This document shows positions 26,125-34,702 of a DNA stretch of 64,000 bases, one piece after another. The position numbers and the translations under genes were made by a program. Each line of letters opens with the position of its first letter. The first letter of the stretch is position 1. The stretch is from an uncultured Desulfovibrionaceae bacterium (lineage in GTDB: Bacteria > Desulfobacterota > Desulfovibrionia > Desulfovibrionales > Desulfovibrionaceae). The stretch covers positions 1 to 64,000 of the forward strand of contig CASGAP010000014.1 of NCBI GenBank assembly GCA_949299515.1, read 5' to 3'. The notes below the pieces were generated by a model. That model saw nothing but the letters and a program-made list of their open reading frames with translations. It had not been told where the DNA came from and did no database searches.

Positions 26125-27498
26125 ATGGTTTCTTTTATCGCTTTTCTGAACAGCGTGAGCGCATTTTTGTGGGGGCCGGCCATGCTTGTGCTTTTGGTGG
26201 GTACCGGCCTGTATCTGACAATACGTCTTAAATTTTTTACGTTCCGCCAAATGCCCGCCGGATTTGTCGGTATCTGGAAAGGCAGAAACAGCAGCGGCGA
26301 CGGGGAAATATCTTCTTTTAATGCTTTGATGACCGCACTTTCCGGAACCATCGGCACGGGCAACATCGCAGGCGTTGCCACAGCCATTTTTCTCGGCGGT
26401 CCCGGTGCGCTGTTTTGGATGTGGGTAACCGCGCTTGTGGGCATGGCTACCAAATTTTCTGAAATTCTTCTTGCCATGTATTACCGTCAGCGCACTCCCA
26501 AAGGCAATTACGTGGGCGGAGCCATGTATTTTATCGAGCGCGGCCTTGGCCCCAAGTTTAAAATTTTAGGCATTTTGTTCGCAATTTTTTGTATCTGCGC
26601 CTGCTTCGGCACCGGCAATATGATCCAAAGCAACACTGTTGCCGAATCTCTTGCCGCTAATTTCGGCGTGCCCACCTGGGTCAGCGCCATAGGACTTTTT
26701 GCCGTGGCGGCCGTTGTTATTCTCGGCGGCATTCAGCGCATAGGCTATGTGGCGGGCAAGGTTGTGCCGCTTATGGCTTTGGCGTATGTCATTATTTCAA
26801 TGATTGTAATCGTTACTTATGCGGACAGAATTGTTGATGTGTTTGTATACGTGGTGAAGGACGCCTTTACGCCCACGGCTGCTCAGGGCGGTTTTGCCGG
26901 CGCTACGGTTATGATGGCTATCCGTTACGGTATGTCACGCGGCGTTTTCTCTAACGAAGCCGGTCTTGGCACCGCGCCGATAGCCCATGCCACGGCAACT
27001 AACAATTGCTCCATGAGCCAGGCTATTTTGGGTATGCTCGATACGTTTATCGATACCATTATTGTCTGCAGCATGACCGGTTTTGCCATTTTGGTAACTG
27101 ATATGTGGCGGGCTCCCGAAGCGCTGAACGGGGTTGCCCTTACGACTGCCGCTTTTAACGCCGCTTTGCCGTTTGCCGGCGGCAAACTTGTTACCATTTG
27201 TTTGCTTTTCTTTGCGTTTACCACGGTTCTCGGCTGGTGCGTATACGGTGAACGCTGTGCCATTTTCCTTTTTGGCGACAAGGCGCTTATTCCGTTCCGG
27301 GTTGTGTATGTGCTTGCCGTTCCGGTAGGAGCGTTGGTAAAGCTTGACCTTGTATGGCTTATTGCCGACTGCGCCAACGCAATGATGGCCATTCCCAACC
27401 TTATCGGTGTGTTGCTGCTCAGTCCGCTTGTTTTTAAGCTGGTTAAGGAATATCAGCAGACCGGTGCAATCCGTACCTATGACGATGAACATAAATAA
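26125..27498 (+). CDS. AGCS-family sodium:alanine/glycine symporter
   Basis: Inner-membrane protein of 457 aa importing alanine or glycine with Na+. It shows about eleven membrane segments and the family signatures ALSGTIGTGNIAGVATAIFLGGPGAL (about residues 70-95, written here as its two halves TIGTGNIAGVA and GGPGALFWMW) and GVFSNEAGLGTAPIAHA near 273. ATG 26125 follows AGGAGG; 18 residues of upstream open frame are not used. It is monocistronic and ends at a terminator. Confidence 0.93.
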   Translation: MVSFIAFLNSVSAFLWGPAMLVLLVGTGLYLTIRLKFFTFRQMPAGFVGIWKGRNSSGDGEISSFNALMTALSGTIGTGNIAGVATAIFLGGPGALFWMWVTALVGMATKFSEILLAMYYRQRTPKGNYVGGAMYFIERGLGPKFKILGILFAIFCICACFGTGNMIQSNTVAESLAANFGVPTWVSAIGLFAVAAVVILGGIQRIGYVAGKVVPLMALAYVIISMIVIVTYADRIVDVFVYVVKDAFTPTAAQGGFAGATVMMAIRYGMSRGVFSNEAGLGTAPIAHATATNNCSMSQAILGMLDTFIDTIIVCSMTGFAILVTDMWRAPEALNGVALTTAAFNAALPFAGGKLVTICLLFFAFTTVLGWCVYGERCAIFLFGDKALIPFRVVYVLAVPVGALVKLDLVWLIADCANAMMAIPNLIGVLLLSPLVFKLVKEYQQTGAIRTYDDEHK

Positions 27499-27521
27499 AA
27501 GCCGATTTGCTTAAATTATAC

Positions 27522-27553
27522 AAAAAAAGCTGTTGAAAAACAGCTTTTTTTGT
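27522..27553 (+). terminator. terminator after the AGCS symporter
   Basis: Stem AAAAAAGCTGTT / AACAGCTTTTTT with a GAAA-type tetraloop and T-run; symmetric enough to work on both strands. Confidence 0.9.
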
Positions 27554-27571
27554 CTTTGTGAACATTTTTAC

Positions 27572-27600
27572 TTGGCTTTTAGCCCTAAATTGGATATACT
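27572..27600 (+). promoter_or_regulatory. promoter of the kinase/binding-protein operon
   Basis: TTGGCT (27572-27577), 17-bp spacer, TATACT (27595-27600). The start near 27607 excludes the longer kinase frame that would begin at 27558 and supports ATG 27648. Confidence 0.65.
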
Positions 27601-27647
27601 GTAATAAGAAATATATTGTACGGCTCTGCCGGGAGATTTTTTTAGTT

Positions 27648-29888
27648 ATGGCTTCAGGTATCAGAAATTTCCGTTTGGGACTGAAAGGAAAAATTTTACT
27701 TGTTGTTCTGTGTGTTTTTGCCTGTTTTATGGCTCTTTCCACTTTTTTTCTGTATACGGCCTATAACTCAACTCTTGATAAAATTAAGCTTTCCCGTGCC
27801 GAGGAACGTACCGGCATTATAGGCAGGGGAATAAGCTCGCAGCTGCAGAGCGCTACGGATACGCTGCGGCTTGCGGCAAAATTTTTTCCGCTGCTCGGTG
27901 AAGAAGGTCTGCGGGAGAGCAGCACCGCTGAAAGCCGCTTTACGCAATATCTCGCTGAAGTCGGCAATTCGTTTCATTTTTTTGATTCCGTCAGTGTATA
28001 CGATAAAGTCGGGAACCTGCTTTTCGGCAAGGAACAGCGCTTTTCCAGAAACAGATTGTTAAAGGAACTGGGGTGGTTCAGGCGCGTTCAGTTTGACGGC
28101 AGCATTGTATACGGTCATGCTTTTGTTTCCAAACAAAATTCCCAGACGCAGCTGCCGGTCGGACTGTCCGCGGAATATAAGGGCAGGCAATATTTTATCT
28201 GCGGTCTGCTTGCTCTGGAAAATTTAACCGACGATTATCTTTTTCAAAACGTGGCCTTGGAACAAAGTGCTTTTTTGCTGGATAAGAACGGTGTCGTGCT
28301 CAATTCCACAAACGCAAAATATAAGGGCGTCAGAATTCTGCAGAGTCAGATTGATTTTATGAATATGCACAGTTTCGGGGCAAGGCGCTATGTTTCCCAA
28401 AAAGGGGACGAATGGTATTTTGGTTTTTATAAAATTCCGCAGGCAAACTTGTTTTGCGTTGTATATCTGTTTTCGGACAGATATGATGTGTGGCGGGCGC
28501 AGCTAGCCGACAGAACAAACCTGATTCGTTTTGTCGCTTCGCTGGCTGCCATAATGATAGTGATATGTTTTGTTTTTCCCGCTATCCATGATTTGCGGGG
28601 GCTGACAAAATATATTGATAAGGTTTCCGGGAATAATTTTGAAGCTGCGCATATGGACGAAAGGATTTTGCGGCGCAACGACGAGATCGGCGATTTTGCA
28701 AGAAGTTTGGAAAATATGGTTCGGAATATCCTTGAATTGCTGCAGAAAGCCAATGAAACCATACAGGTTAAAAATCGGTTTATCGAAAAAATGAGTCATG
28801 AAATACGTATGCCTCTCAACAATATTGCGGCGTCCTGCTATCTTGCCCAGCAAAACTGTCCCGATCCGCTGCTGAAAAATTATTTGGTGCAGATCGAAAC
28901 CACCGCGCAGAATTTGCTGAAGCTGGCTGTCAATATTCAGGATTTTTCCAAATACGATATGGACCAGTGTTTTTCCAGTGAAGAGCTTTTTAATTTACAG
29001 GAAATGCTGCTTTCCATTAAAAATCTGCTGAAAAATAAAAGCGCTAAAAAGAAACTGGCGTATAATTTCAGCATAAATGAAAATGTTCCCTTATATATCC
29101 GTTCCAATAAGGAAAAAATGCGCAGGATTTTGCTCAATTTAATCAGCAATGCGATTAAATTTACCGACAGCGGTTATGTGCACGTGGATATTGCCTGTGA
29201 ACCGTATAAACAGGGGTATGCCCTTGTTATGGAAATATTGGATTCGGGTATAGGCATGGACCCCGGAACAGTCCGGGAACTGTTCGGCAAAACTTCCGCA
29301 AAGGAAGCCGAAAGCGGACAGACTGCATTTAATCCCCGCGGACTGCTTATTGTGAAAGCTGCAGTTGATGCCATGGGCGGCGAAATTGATGTGCAGAGTA
29401 CCCGGCATATCGGTACTTCCGTAAAAGTCACGGTGCCGGTGGAAAAAGGCACGGCAGAGCACAGCGCAGATAACACTGTGCTTGTTTTGTCCGAAAATAA
29501 TGGCGCTTTTTTGTCCGTGCTTTTGGCGGAAGGCGATAAAACCGTTCTTTCCGCATTGCAGATTATGCTGGAGCAGGCCAACTGCAAAGTATATGTTGCG
29601 GTAAACGGGGAAGATGCCGTAAGCATAGCCGAGGAAAATGTGCTTGATTTGGCTTTTATTGATGTGGAAATGCCGATAATGGACGGTTTTGAAACGGCAA
29701 AGCGTATTTTAAGCGTGCCCGAACAGCGGAATTTGCTGATTATTGCACTTGCCGATTGTATCAGTTTTGAAGACAAAACTAAATGTTATGAGGCAGGCAT
29801 GGCTGATTGTATTGATAAGCAATTGGATTCGAAAGAATTTTATACTTTATTGAAAAAATGGGCAGAAAGAGTCAAAGGAAAGGAGTAA
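27648..29888 (+). CDS. membrane hybrid sensor histidine kinase/response regulator
   Basis: Protein of 746 aa. Membrane segments lie at about 15-39 and 293-313, enclosing a roughly 250-residue periplasmic sensor region of the double-Cache size. A HAMP-like linker (about 314-365) leads to the HisKA H-box KMSHEIRMPLNN (His384), the N-box LISNAIKF and the G1 box DSGIGM; the usual G2 motif is weak. A receiver domain (about 620-745) has the phospho-acceptor Asp672 in FIDVEMPIMDG. Its switch Thr/Ser is Ala (IIALADC) and the Lys is followed by Gln rather than Pro, so signalling may be altered. It is followed after one base by a periplasmic sugar-binding protein, its likely sensing partner. No output regulator or HPt is nearby. 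Confidence 0.9.
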   Translation: MASGIRNFRLGLKGKILLVVLCVFACFMALSTFFLYTAYNSTLDKIKLSRAEERTGIIGRGISSQLQSATDTLRLAAKFFPLLGEEGLRESSTAESRFTQYLAEVGNSFHFFDSVSVYDKVGNLLFGKEQRFSRNRLLKELGWFRRVQFDGSIVYGHAFVSKQNSQTQLPVGLSAEYKGRQYFICGLLALENLTDDYLFQNVALEQSAFLLDKNGVVLNSTNAKYKGVRILQSQIDFMNMHSFGARRYVSQKGDEWYFGFYKIPQANLFCVVYLFSDRYDVWRAQLADRTNLIRFVASLAAIMIVICFVFPAIHDLRGLTKYIDKVSGNNFEAAHMDERILRRNDEIGDFARSLENMVRNILELLQKANETIQVKNRFIEKMSHEIRMPLNNIAASCYLAQQNCPDPLLKNYLVQIETTAQNLLKLAVNIQDFSKYDMDQCFSSEELFNLQEMLLSIKNLLKNKSAKKKLAYNFSINENVPLYIRSNKEKMRRILLNLISNAIKFTDSGYVHVDIACEPYKQGYALVMEILDSGIGMDPGTVRELFGKTSAKEAESGQTAFNPRGLLIVKAAVDAMGGEIDVQSTRHIGTSVKVTVPVEKGTAEHSADNTVLVLSENNGAFLSVLLAEGDKTVLSALQIMLEQANCKVYVAVNGEDAVSIAEENVLDLAFIDVEMPIMDGFETAKRILSVPEQRNLLIIALADCISFEDKTKCYEAGMADCIDKQLDSKEFYTLLKKWAERVKGKE

Positions 29889-29889
29889 T

Positions 29890-30921
29890 ATGCGAAGGGG
29901 GGTAATTTTTTGGGGTTTGCTGTTGGCTGCAATTTTGGGCTTAGGCGTACACGGTGTCTGTTTTGCGGACGAGAAATATAAAATTGCCTGTTTTGTCCGC
30001 AGCATGGACGATGAATATCTTGCCGAGTTAGCGCAGGAACTGCGGACACAGCTGCAGGACAGCTGCGAAATAGAAGTATACGATGCGCAAAACGATATGC
30101 ATTTGCAGCTTAGTCAGCTTCGCGCCAGTATTCATGAAAAAACCGACTTGGTGCTGGTGAACATTGTCCGGCCCGTTTATGTTTCGGAAGTGCTGGACAT
30201 GCTGCAAAAATTTGATTTGCCTGCAGTATTCTTTAAAAATGAGCCGAATGTACAGATTTTTGAAGGATATAAAAATATCGTTATGGTTGCGAATAACGGG
30301 GTGGAAGAAGGCAGAAGACAAGGGCGGCTGCTGGATTTGGTATGGAATTTGGAAAAATACGACAAAAACAAAGACGGCAAGCTGCAGTATGTGCTGCTGC
30401 AGGGCCCTGCCGGGAATTTCGAAGCTATTTCCAGATCGCTGTATTCCATAAATACCGCCAAAGAATTAGGGCTTCCTTTGGAACAGCTTGGGGAAAATTT
30501 TATCTGCAATTGGCGCAGAAGCCTTTGCTATGAAACCATGCCGGAAATTATGAAACAATACGGCGATTCCGTGGAACTTATTATCAGCAATAACGATAAT
30601 ATGGCGCTCGGTGCTCTGCGCTATTTGAATGAACAGGGGCTGAACGTCGAGCAGGACGATATTGCCATTATCGGGTTTGACGGCATAAAAGAAGCCAGGG
30701 AAAAAATCCGTCAGGGTGTTTTTACCGCCACTGTGGTACAGGGTTTGGACGAAATGGCATATCTTATTAAAGAAATGGTGATTAATCATCTGAGCGGCAA
30801 GGATTGGCTCTACGGCACGGGGTATCAGTGGGAAGTGGACAATGTTTCCGTGCGTATTAACGGCAATTACACATACCTCGCGAAAGAGGGTGCGTATGTA
30901 CGTAAAATCATAGATTTTTAG
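29890..30921 (+). CDS. MglB-like periplasmic sugar-binding protein without a transporter
   Basis: Type I periplasmic binding protein of 343 aa. The signal peptide ends at about CFA|DEKYK (residues 26-27). It resembles the galactose/glucose-binding protein MglB. The calcium loop DKNKDGKLQ is intact. Sugar-pocket positions can be matched: Arg in ISRSLYS, Trp in CNWRRS, Asn in ISNNDNMALG and Asp in GFDGI. AAAGGAG lies inside the end of the kinase gene. No MglA or MglC partner is present. The pairing with a hybrid kinase suggests sugar sensing rather than uptake, as with ChvE-VirA or LuxP-LuxQ. An AI-2 role is not shown. Confidence 0.85.
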   Translation: MRRGVIFWGLLLAAILGLGVHGVCFADEKYKIACFVRSMDDEYLAELAQELRTQLQDSCEIEVYDAQNDMHLQLSQLRASIHEKTDLVLVNIVRPVYVSEVLDMLQKFDLPAVFFKNEPNVQIFEGYKNIVMVANNGVEEGRRQGRLLDLVWNLEKYDKNKDGKLQYVLLQGPAGNFEAISRSLYSINTAKELGLPLEQLGENFICNWRRSLCYETMPEIMKQYGDSVELIISNNDNMALGALRYLNEQGLNVEQDDIAIIGFDGIKEAREKIRQGVFTATVVQGLDEMAYLIKEMVINHLSGKDWLYGTGYQWEVDNVSVRINGNYTYLAKEGAYVRKIIDF

Positions 30922-30988
30922 CAAGCTGCACTGCGTGCCGCGGCATGAGGCTGCCGCAAAATTCAGACAGTGCTGGCTTTACGCTTAC

Positions 30989-31012
30989 AGAGGGCTTTGC
31001 CCTCTTTTTTTT
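30989..31012 (+). terminator. terminator after the sugar-binding protein gene
   Basis: Stem AGAGGGC / GCCCTCT with TTT loop and eight Ts. The remaining stretch to 31245 holds no gene. Confidence 0.92.
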
Positions 31013-31245
31013 GGTGTGGTGCAAGCTGACAGATCATAGTTTTGATCTTGGTAAATTTTTTTGTAATTTTTGATAAGGTACGGCAGCAGATACCGATAAC
31101 CTGATATCAGGCGGCAGTGATTTTTATAACCGCAACAAAAGCGTTATGCTGACTGTTTGCTGTAAAAAAAAGTTGTCTGTAAAACGGCTATGCCTGTGGC
31201 AGCGGCTGTCCGTATCGGGCGGCGGGAGAGTTTTTTGCGGGAGAT

Positions 31246-31271
31246 AGAAAAAAAGCCCCTTTGCGGGGCTT
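31246..31271 (-). terminator. terminator after the tRNA-Val pair
   Basis: On the minus strand AGCCCC, loop GCAAA, GGGGCT, then eight Ts, a few bases downstream of the second tRNA-Val. Confidence 0.9.
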
Positions 31272-31277
31272 GAAAAC

Positions 31278-31353
31278 TGGTGGATGGTGAGAGGCTCGAA
31301 CTCCCGACCCTCGGTGTGTAAAACCGATGCTCTACCAACTGAGCTAACCATCC
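31278..31353 (-). tRNA. tRNA-Val (anticodon TAC), copy 2
   Basis: 76 nt with encoded CCA. Acceptor GGATGGT / ACCATCC, anticodon loop TTTACAC giving TAC, T loop TTCGAGC. Identical in sequence to the copy at 31411-31486, with 57 bp between them, so both come from one transcript. Confidence 0.97.
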
Positions 31354-31410
31354 GTCCTAGTATGAAACTAGGTGATATGGTTATGACTGCGGACAATCAT
31401 ATAAACAAAC

Positions 31411-31486
31411 TGGTGGATGGTGAGAGGCTCGAACTCCCGACCCTCGGTGTGTAAAACCGATGCTCTACCAACTGAGCTAACCATCC
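31411..31486 (-). tRNA. tRNA-Val (anticodon TAC), copy 1
   Basis: Identical 76-nt copy with encoded CCA; it is promoter-proximal on the minus strand. Confidence 0.97.
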
Positions 31487-31491
31487 GTCGT

Positions 31492-31526
31492 GGAGTGTTT
31501 ATATAAAGAACACTCCTTTTTGTCAA
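31492..31526 (-). promoter_or_regulatory. strong promoter of the tRNA-Val pair with overlapping palindrome
   Basis: On the minus strand TTGACA (31521-31526), 17-bp spacer, TATAAA (31498-31503). A perfect inverted repeat GGAGTGTT / AACACTCC (31492-31499 and 31509-31516, 9-bp gap) spans the -10 box. Confidence 0.8.
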
Positions 31527-31564
31527 GAAAAAATTTAATTATTTTGAAAATCGGGTATAGGCTC

Positions 31565-32266
31565 TTAGCTTCTTCTGTCTCCGAAAAGTCTGAGCATATA
31601 CAGGAACAGGTTAATAAAATCAAGATACAGGGTGATTGCGCCAAGCAGAGCTCCGCGGCGGATGGCTACGGAGTCGTGCAGGGGAGCGGTTTCGCCCATT
31701 TCTTTAAGTTTTTGCGTGTCATAAGCAGTAAGACCCACAAAAACGATAACGCCGACAATGCTGATAACAAAGTCCATCATGGAGCTTTTCATAAAAATAT
31801 TGACTATGCTTGCCAAAATAAGTCCCCAAAGCCCCATGATCAGGAAAGAGCCCCAGCCTGTAAGATCTTTTTTGGTGGTCATGCCGTAAACGCTCATGCC
31901 GGCAAACATACCTGCGGTAATGATAAATGTTTTGGCAATGGAAGCGCTGGTGTATACCAGTACAATGGGAGCAAGGAAGATGCCGTTCAGCACTGCGTAT
32001 AAAATGTACAGGGAAGTGGCCACGGCAGGGGAAAGCTTATGCATGGCAAAAGAAAGATACATTACCAGTCCGAAAATGCCGGCAATAAGAATAATAGGCG
32101 TAAAGCCGCTGAAAACGGCTGTCAGCATGGCTTCGCTGCTTGCGGTGAAATAAGCACTGGCTGCAGTCACGCAAAGAGCGGCTGCCATCCATAAATATAC
32201 CTGCTGCATAAAAACCGCGGTGCTTGAGCGGCTTTTTGCTATGCTTTGTGTCTGGTTGTAATCCAT
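31565..32266 (-). CDS. Bax inhibitor-1/YccA family membrane protein
   Basis: Inner-membrane protein of 233 aa with about seven hydrophobic segments. It belongs to the BI-1/YccA/YbhL family of pH-sensitive calcium-leak or protease-modulating proteins. Family features are the LNGIFLAPIV segment (about residue 94) and the C-terminal TAYDTQKLKEM...GALLGAITLYLDFINLFLYML, given here in its two parts TAYDTQKLKE and LYLDFINLFLYML. The start at 32266 follows GGAGG; 17 extra upstream residues are not used. Physiological role in bacteria is poorly defined. Confidence 0.9.
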   Translation of the reverse strand: MDYNQTQSIAKSRSSTAVFMQQVYLWMAAALCVTAASAYFTASSEAMLTAVFSGFTPIILIAGIFGLVMYLSFAMHKLSPAVATSLYILYAVLNGIFLAPIVLVYTSASIAKTFIITAGMFAGMSVYGMTTKKDLTGWGSFLIMGLWGLILASIVNIFMKSSMMDFVISIVGVIVFVGLTAYDTQKLKEMGETAPLHDSVAIRRGALLGAITLYLDFINLFLYMLRLFGDRRS

Positions 32267-32288
32267 AAATCCTCCGATGGTTTCTTTT

Positions 32289-32317
32289 AATATAGGTATG
32301 AAAAGCAAAATGCGCAA
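32289..32317 (-). promoter_or_regulatory. promoter of the Bax-inhibitor-1 gene
   Basis: On the minus strand TTGCGC (32312-32317), 17-bp spacer, TATATT (32289-32294), about 15 bp before the GGAGG site. Confidence 0.5.
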
Positions 32318-32319
32318 GC

Positions 32320-32901
32320 TTAAAAAAGCAGTTCTTTTAATGCGCTGTTCATTAGCTGCGCAATCAGTTTGTTGCCGCGTTCTCCGGGGTGTACGCCGTC
32401 TTTGAGATCACTGATAAAATCGAGATTGTGCAGCTGCGGGAAAATGTTGATATAGGCACAGCCCTTATCGCCGCAGATTTTTTCCTGTGCGGCAATAAGT
32501 TCGGCAAGACGGGCGTTTTGTTCTTCGTTTGCCACGGGACTGGGGCTGACGGCGATGATTTTGCCGCGGCTTTGGGCAAGGCTGACAATTGCCGCAAAGT
32601 TTTCTTTGCTCTGTTCAAGGCTAAGATAAGGGGTGTCGGTAAATTTCATGGTGTCAACCACGCCGCACATCAGAATAAAAATCGGTTCGCTTCCGGGCAG
32701 ACTGCGTACGGAAAATTCGTTTTCAAAGCGCGCAAGAATTTCTTTGGAGGAATTTTTGCAGGCACCGAGGTTATAAAATTTTGTCGGCGGAATTGGAAAT
32801 TTTTCCTGCAGACATTCCGCTGCAAGCTGATAAAAACTGTCTTTGGGCAGAACATTGACGCCAAGAGTAATGGAATCTCCGAAAAAATAAAAAATGTTCA
32901 T
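32320..32901 (-). CDS. SGNH/GDSL-family hydrolase
   Basis: Cytosolic esterase or lipase-like protein of 193 aa without signal peptide. The catalytic blocks are visible: GDSI with the nucleophile Ser near residue 10, the block II Gly in NLGACKNSS, block III CGVVDTM where Asp replaces the usual Asn, and the Asp/His pair in DGVHPGERG near the C-terminus. AGGAG precedes the ATG. It is followed by the BI-1 gene on the same strand, which has its own promoter. The natural substrate cannot be inferred. Confidence 0.88.
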   Translation of the reverse strand: MNIFYFFGDSITLGVNVLPKDSFYQLAAECLQEKFPIPPTKFYNLGACKNSSKEILARFENEFSVRSLPGSEPIFILMCGVVDTMKFTDTPYLSLEQSKENFAAIVSLAQSRGKIIAVSPSPVANEEQNARLAELIAAQEKICGDKGCAYINIFPQLHNLDFISDLKDGVHPGERGNKLIAQLMNSALKELLF

Positions 32902-32913
32902 GGTATGCTCCTA

Positions 32914-32943
32914 TAAAAAAAGCACTCATCAAGAGTGCTTTTT
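32914..32943 (-). terminator. terminator after the NhaC-type antiporter gene
   Basis: AAAAAGCACTC / GAGTGCTTTTT with a 5-nt loop and T-run on the minus strand. Confidence 0.9.
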
Positions 32944-32950
32944 GAAAAGT

Positions 32951-34483
32951 TTATGCCAATTTTTCACTTCGCTTATGCAGGAAGATAACGGTCAAAACAA
33001 GCACAGCCAGTGCAGAGCCGAGGCTCAGCCAGAGGTTGCCGTTGGTAAAGCCGGCCACGGCATAGCCGATAAGGCTGCACACCGCTACGATTATCGCATA
33101 GCCCAGCTGGGTGGAAACGTGCTGAACGTGGTTGCAGCCCGCGCCTGCACTGGACAGAATGGTGGTATCGGAAATGGGGGAGCAGTGGTCGCCGAAAACG
33201 GAACCGGCCAATGTTGCGGAAAGGCAGACAGTAACAATTTCCGGATTTATAGCCTGCGCTACGGGAACGACAATGGGGATCAAAATGCCGAAGGTACCCC
33301 AGGCCGTGCCGGTGGAGAAGCTGAGGAAACCGGCGACAATAAAGATAAAGGCCGGCAAAAATCCGAAGGTGGCGCCGCCGTCGGCTTCAAAAAGGGTTTT
33401 CACAAATTCGGGTGTTTGCAGGAGGTCACGGCATACACCGCTGATAGCCCATGCCAGCACCAAAATCATATTGGCGGGAAGCATGGCTTTTACGCCTTCC
33501 ACTACGCCGTCCATAAATGCCTGCAGAGTGAGGAGGCGGCGGGGAATGAAGAGGAAAAAGGCCACAACCAAAGCGCCGAAGCTGGCCCAAACCAAAGAGG
33601 GGCCCGCGGAACAGTTGCCGAAAGCGGCTCCGAGGGTATGGTATGCAGGGTCGCTGCCAAAATAGCCGCCGCTGTAGAGCAGGGCGAGTGTGGCAAAAAT
33701 AATCAGGCTTATGATCGGAATAATCATATCGTACATGGTGCCGCGGCTGGAAGCGTTGAGCTGGTGGTTTTGGGCGTTGCTGTCGCCTACGTCGCCTTCC
33801 TCAATGGCTTTCTTCTCCGCTTTGTACATGGGGCCGAAATCGAAATTGCCCATGCAGACCATAAATACCATGACCAAAGCCAAAATAGCATAGAAGTTAT
33901 AAGGAATGGTGGCCACAAAAGCGGCAAAGTCGCTGTCAAAGGCGCCGGTGGCTTTCAGGTTGCTGCCGACTGCCGCAGCCCAGGAGGAAATGGGCGCTAT
34001 AATGCAGACAGGCGCCGCAGTGGAGTCGATGAGATATGCCAGTTTTGCGCGGGAGATTTTATAGTTGTCGGTAACGGGCCGCATAACGGTACCGACGGTC
34101 AGGCAGTTGAAATAGTCGTCGATGAAAATGGCCGCGCCCAGGCCGCCGGTGGAAAGCATGGCGGATTTTCTGCTGGTAATGCGTTTTGTTGCCCAAATGC
34201 CGTAAGCTTTTGTGCCGCCGGCAAGGGAAATGACATATACAAGCGCACCGAGCAGGCTGCAGAAAAGAATAATATTGAAGTCAACCTTGTTGGCCATGGT
34301 GGAAAAAGCCACTTCAATAGTATTCATAACCACAAAATCTGCGTTTGTGCCGATGGAGTAAATAAGCGTGCCGCTTAAAATGCCGACAAGAAGGGAAGAA
34401 AACACTTCCTTGGTAATCAGGGCAAGAATAATTGCCAAAACGGGCGGAACAATGGAAAGCCACCCAGCGTAAAACGGGTCCAT
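32951..34483 (-). CDS. NhaC-family Na+/H+ antiporter
   Basis: Inner-membrane protein of 510 aa with about eleven to twelve membrane segments, of the COG1757 (NhaC-like) Na+/H+ antiporter group. Typical segments are GGLGAAIFIDDYFNCLTVG (about 110-128), the STAAPVCIIAPISSWAA stretch (about 153-169) and the C-terminal GSVFGDHCSPISDTTILSS near 425. ATG 34483 is preferred over TTG 34498, because the GAGAGG ribosome binding site would fall inside the longer reading. Exchange of Na+ or an organic acid for protons is the family role; the exact ion is not determined. Confidence 0.9.
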   Translation of the reverse strand: MDPFYAGWLSIVPPVLAIILALITKEVFSSLLVGILSGTLIYSIGTNADFVVMNTIEVAFSTMANKVDFNIILFCSLLGALVYVISLAGGTKAYGIWATKRITSRKSAMLSTGGLGAAIFIDDYFNCLTVGTVMRPVTDNYKISRAKLAYLIDSTAAPVCIIAPISSWAAAVGSNLKATGAFDSDFAAFVATIPYNFYAILALVMVFMVCMGNFDFGPMYKAEKKAIEEGDVGDSNAQNHQLNASSRGTMYDMIIPIISLIIFATLALLYSGGYFGSDPAYHTLGAAFGNCSAGPSLVWASFGALVVAFFLFIPRRLLTLQAFMDGVVEGVKAMLPANMILVLAWAISGVCRDLLQTPEFVKTLFEADGGATFGFLPAFIFIVAGFLSFSTGTAWGTFGILIPIVVPVAQAINPEIVTVCLSATLAGSVFGDHCSPISDTTILSSAGAGCNHVQHVSTQLGYAIIVAVCSLIGYAVAGFTNGNLWLSLGSALAVLVLTVIFLHKRSEKLA

Positions 34484-34571
34484 AACTGCCTCTCTCAAAA
34501 AACGTTGTGCTGAAAATACATAATAAAATAAGATAATTATTTAATTTTGTCATGTATAGTCAGTTGAAGTT

Positions 34572-34596
34572 TATACAAAAGCAATAATTTTGTATA
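34572..34596. promoter_or_regulatory. operator-like AT-rich palindrome between nhaC-type gene and fliK
   Basis: Perfect 9-bp arms TATACAAAA / TTTTGTATA with a 7-bp spacer, about 90 bp from the antiporter start and 110 bp upstream of the sigma-54 promoter. It could be a regulator site for either gene; none is identified. The surrounding 250 bp are very AT-rich and gene-free. Confidence 0.35.
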
Positions 34597-34702
34597 TATT
34601 TTTTTTGCTATATTTAATATTTTTATTTATTCCATTGTAATTATTATGTTAAAAATTACATGGAAATTTCAGATTTGTTAATCGGCAAAGAGGTACGTAA
34701 AC

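Noticed and set aside
27558-27647. Longer start for the hybrid kinase
   Set aside because: The region contains the promoter (27572-27600), so the first 30 codons would lie upstream of the transcript start.
29890-30921. Naming the binding protein LuxP/AI-2 receptor
   Set aside because: Only the gene pairing resembles LuxPQ. The calcium loop and pocket residues are closer to MglB, so a hexose is more likely than AI-2.
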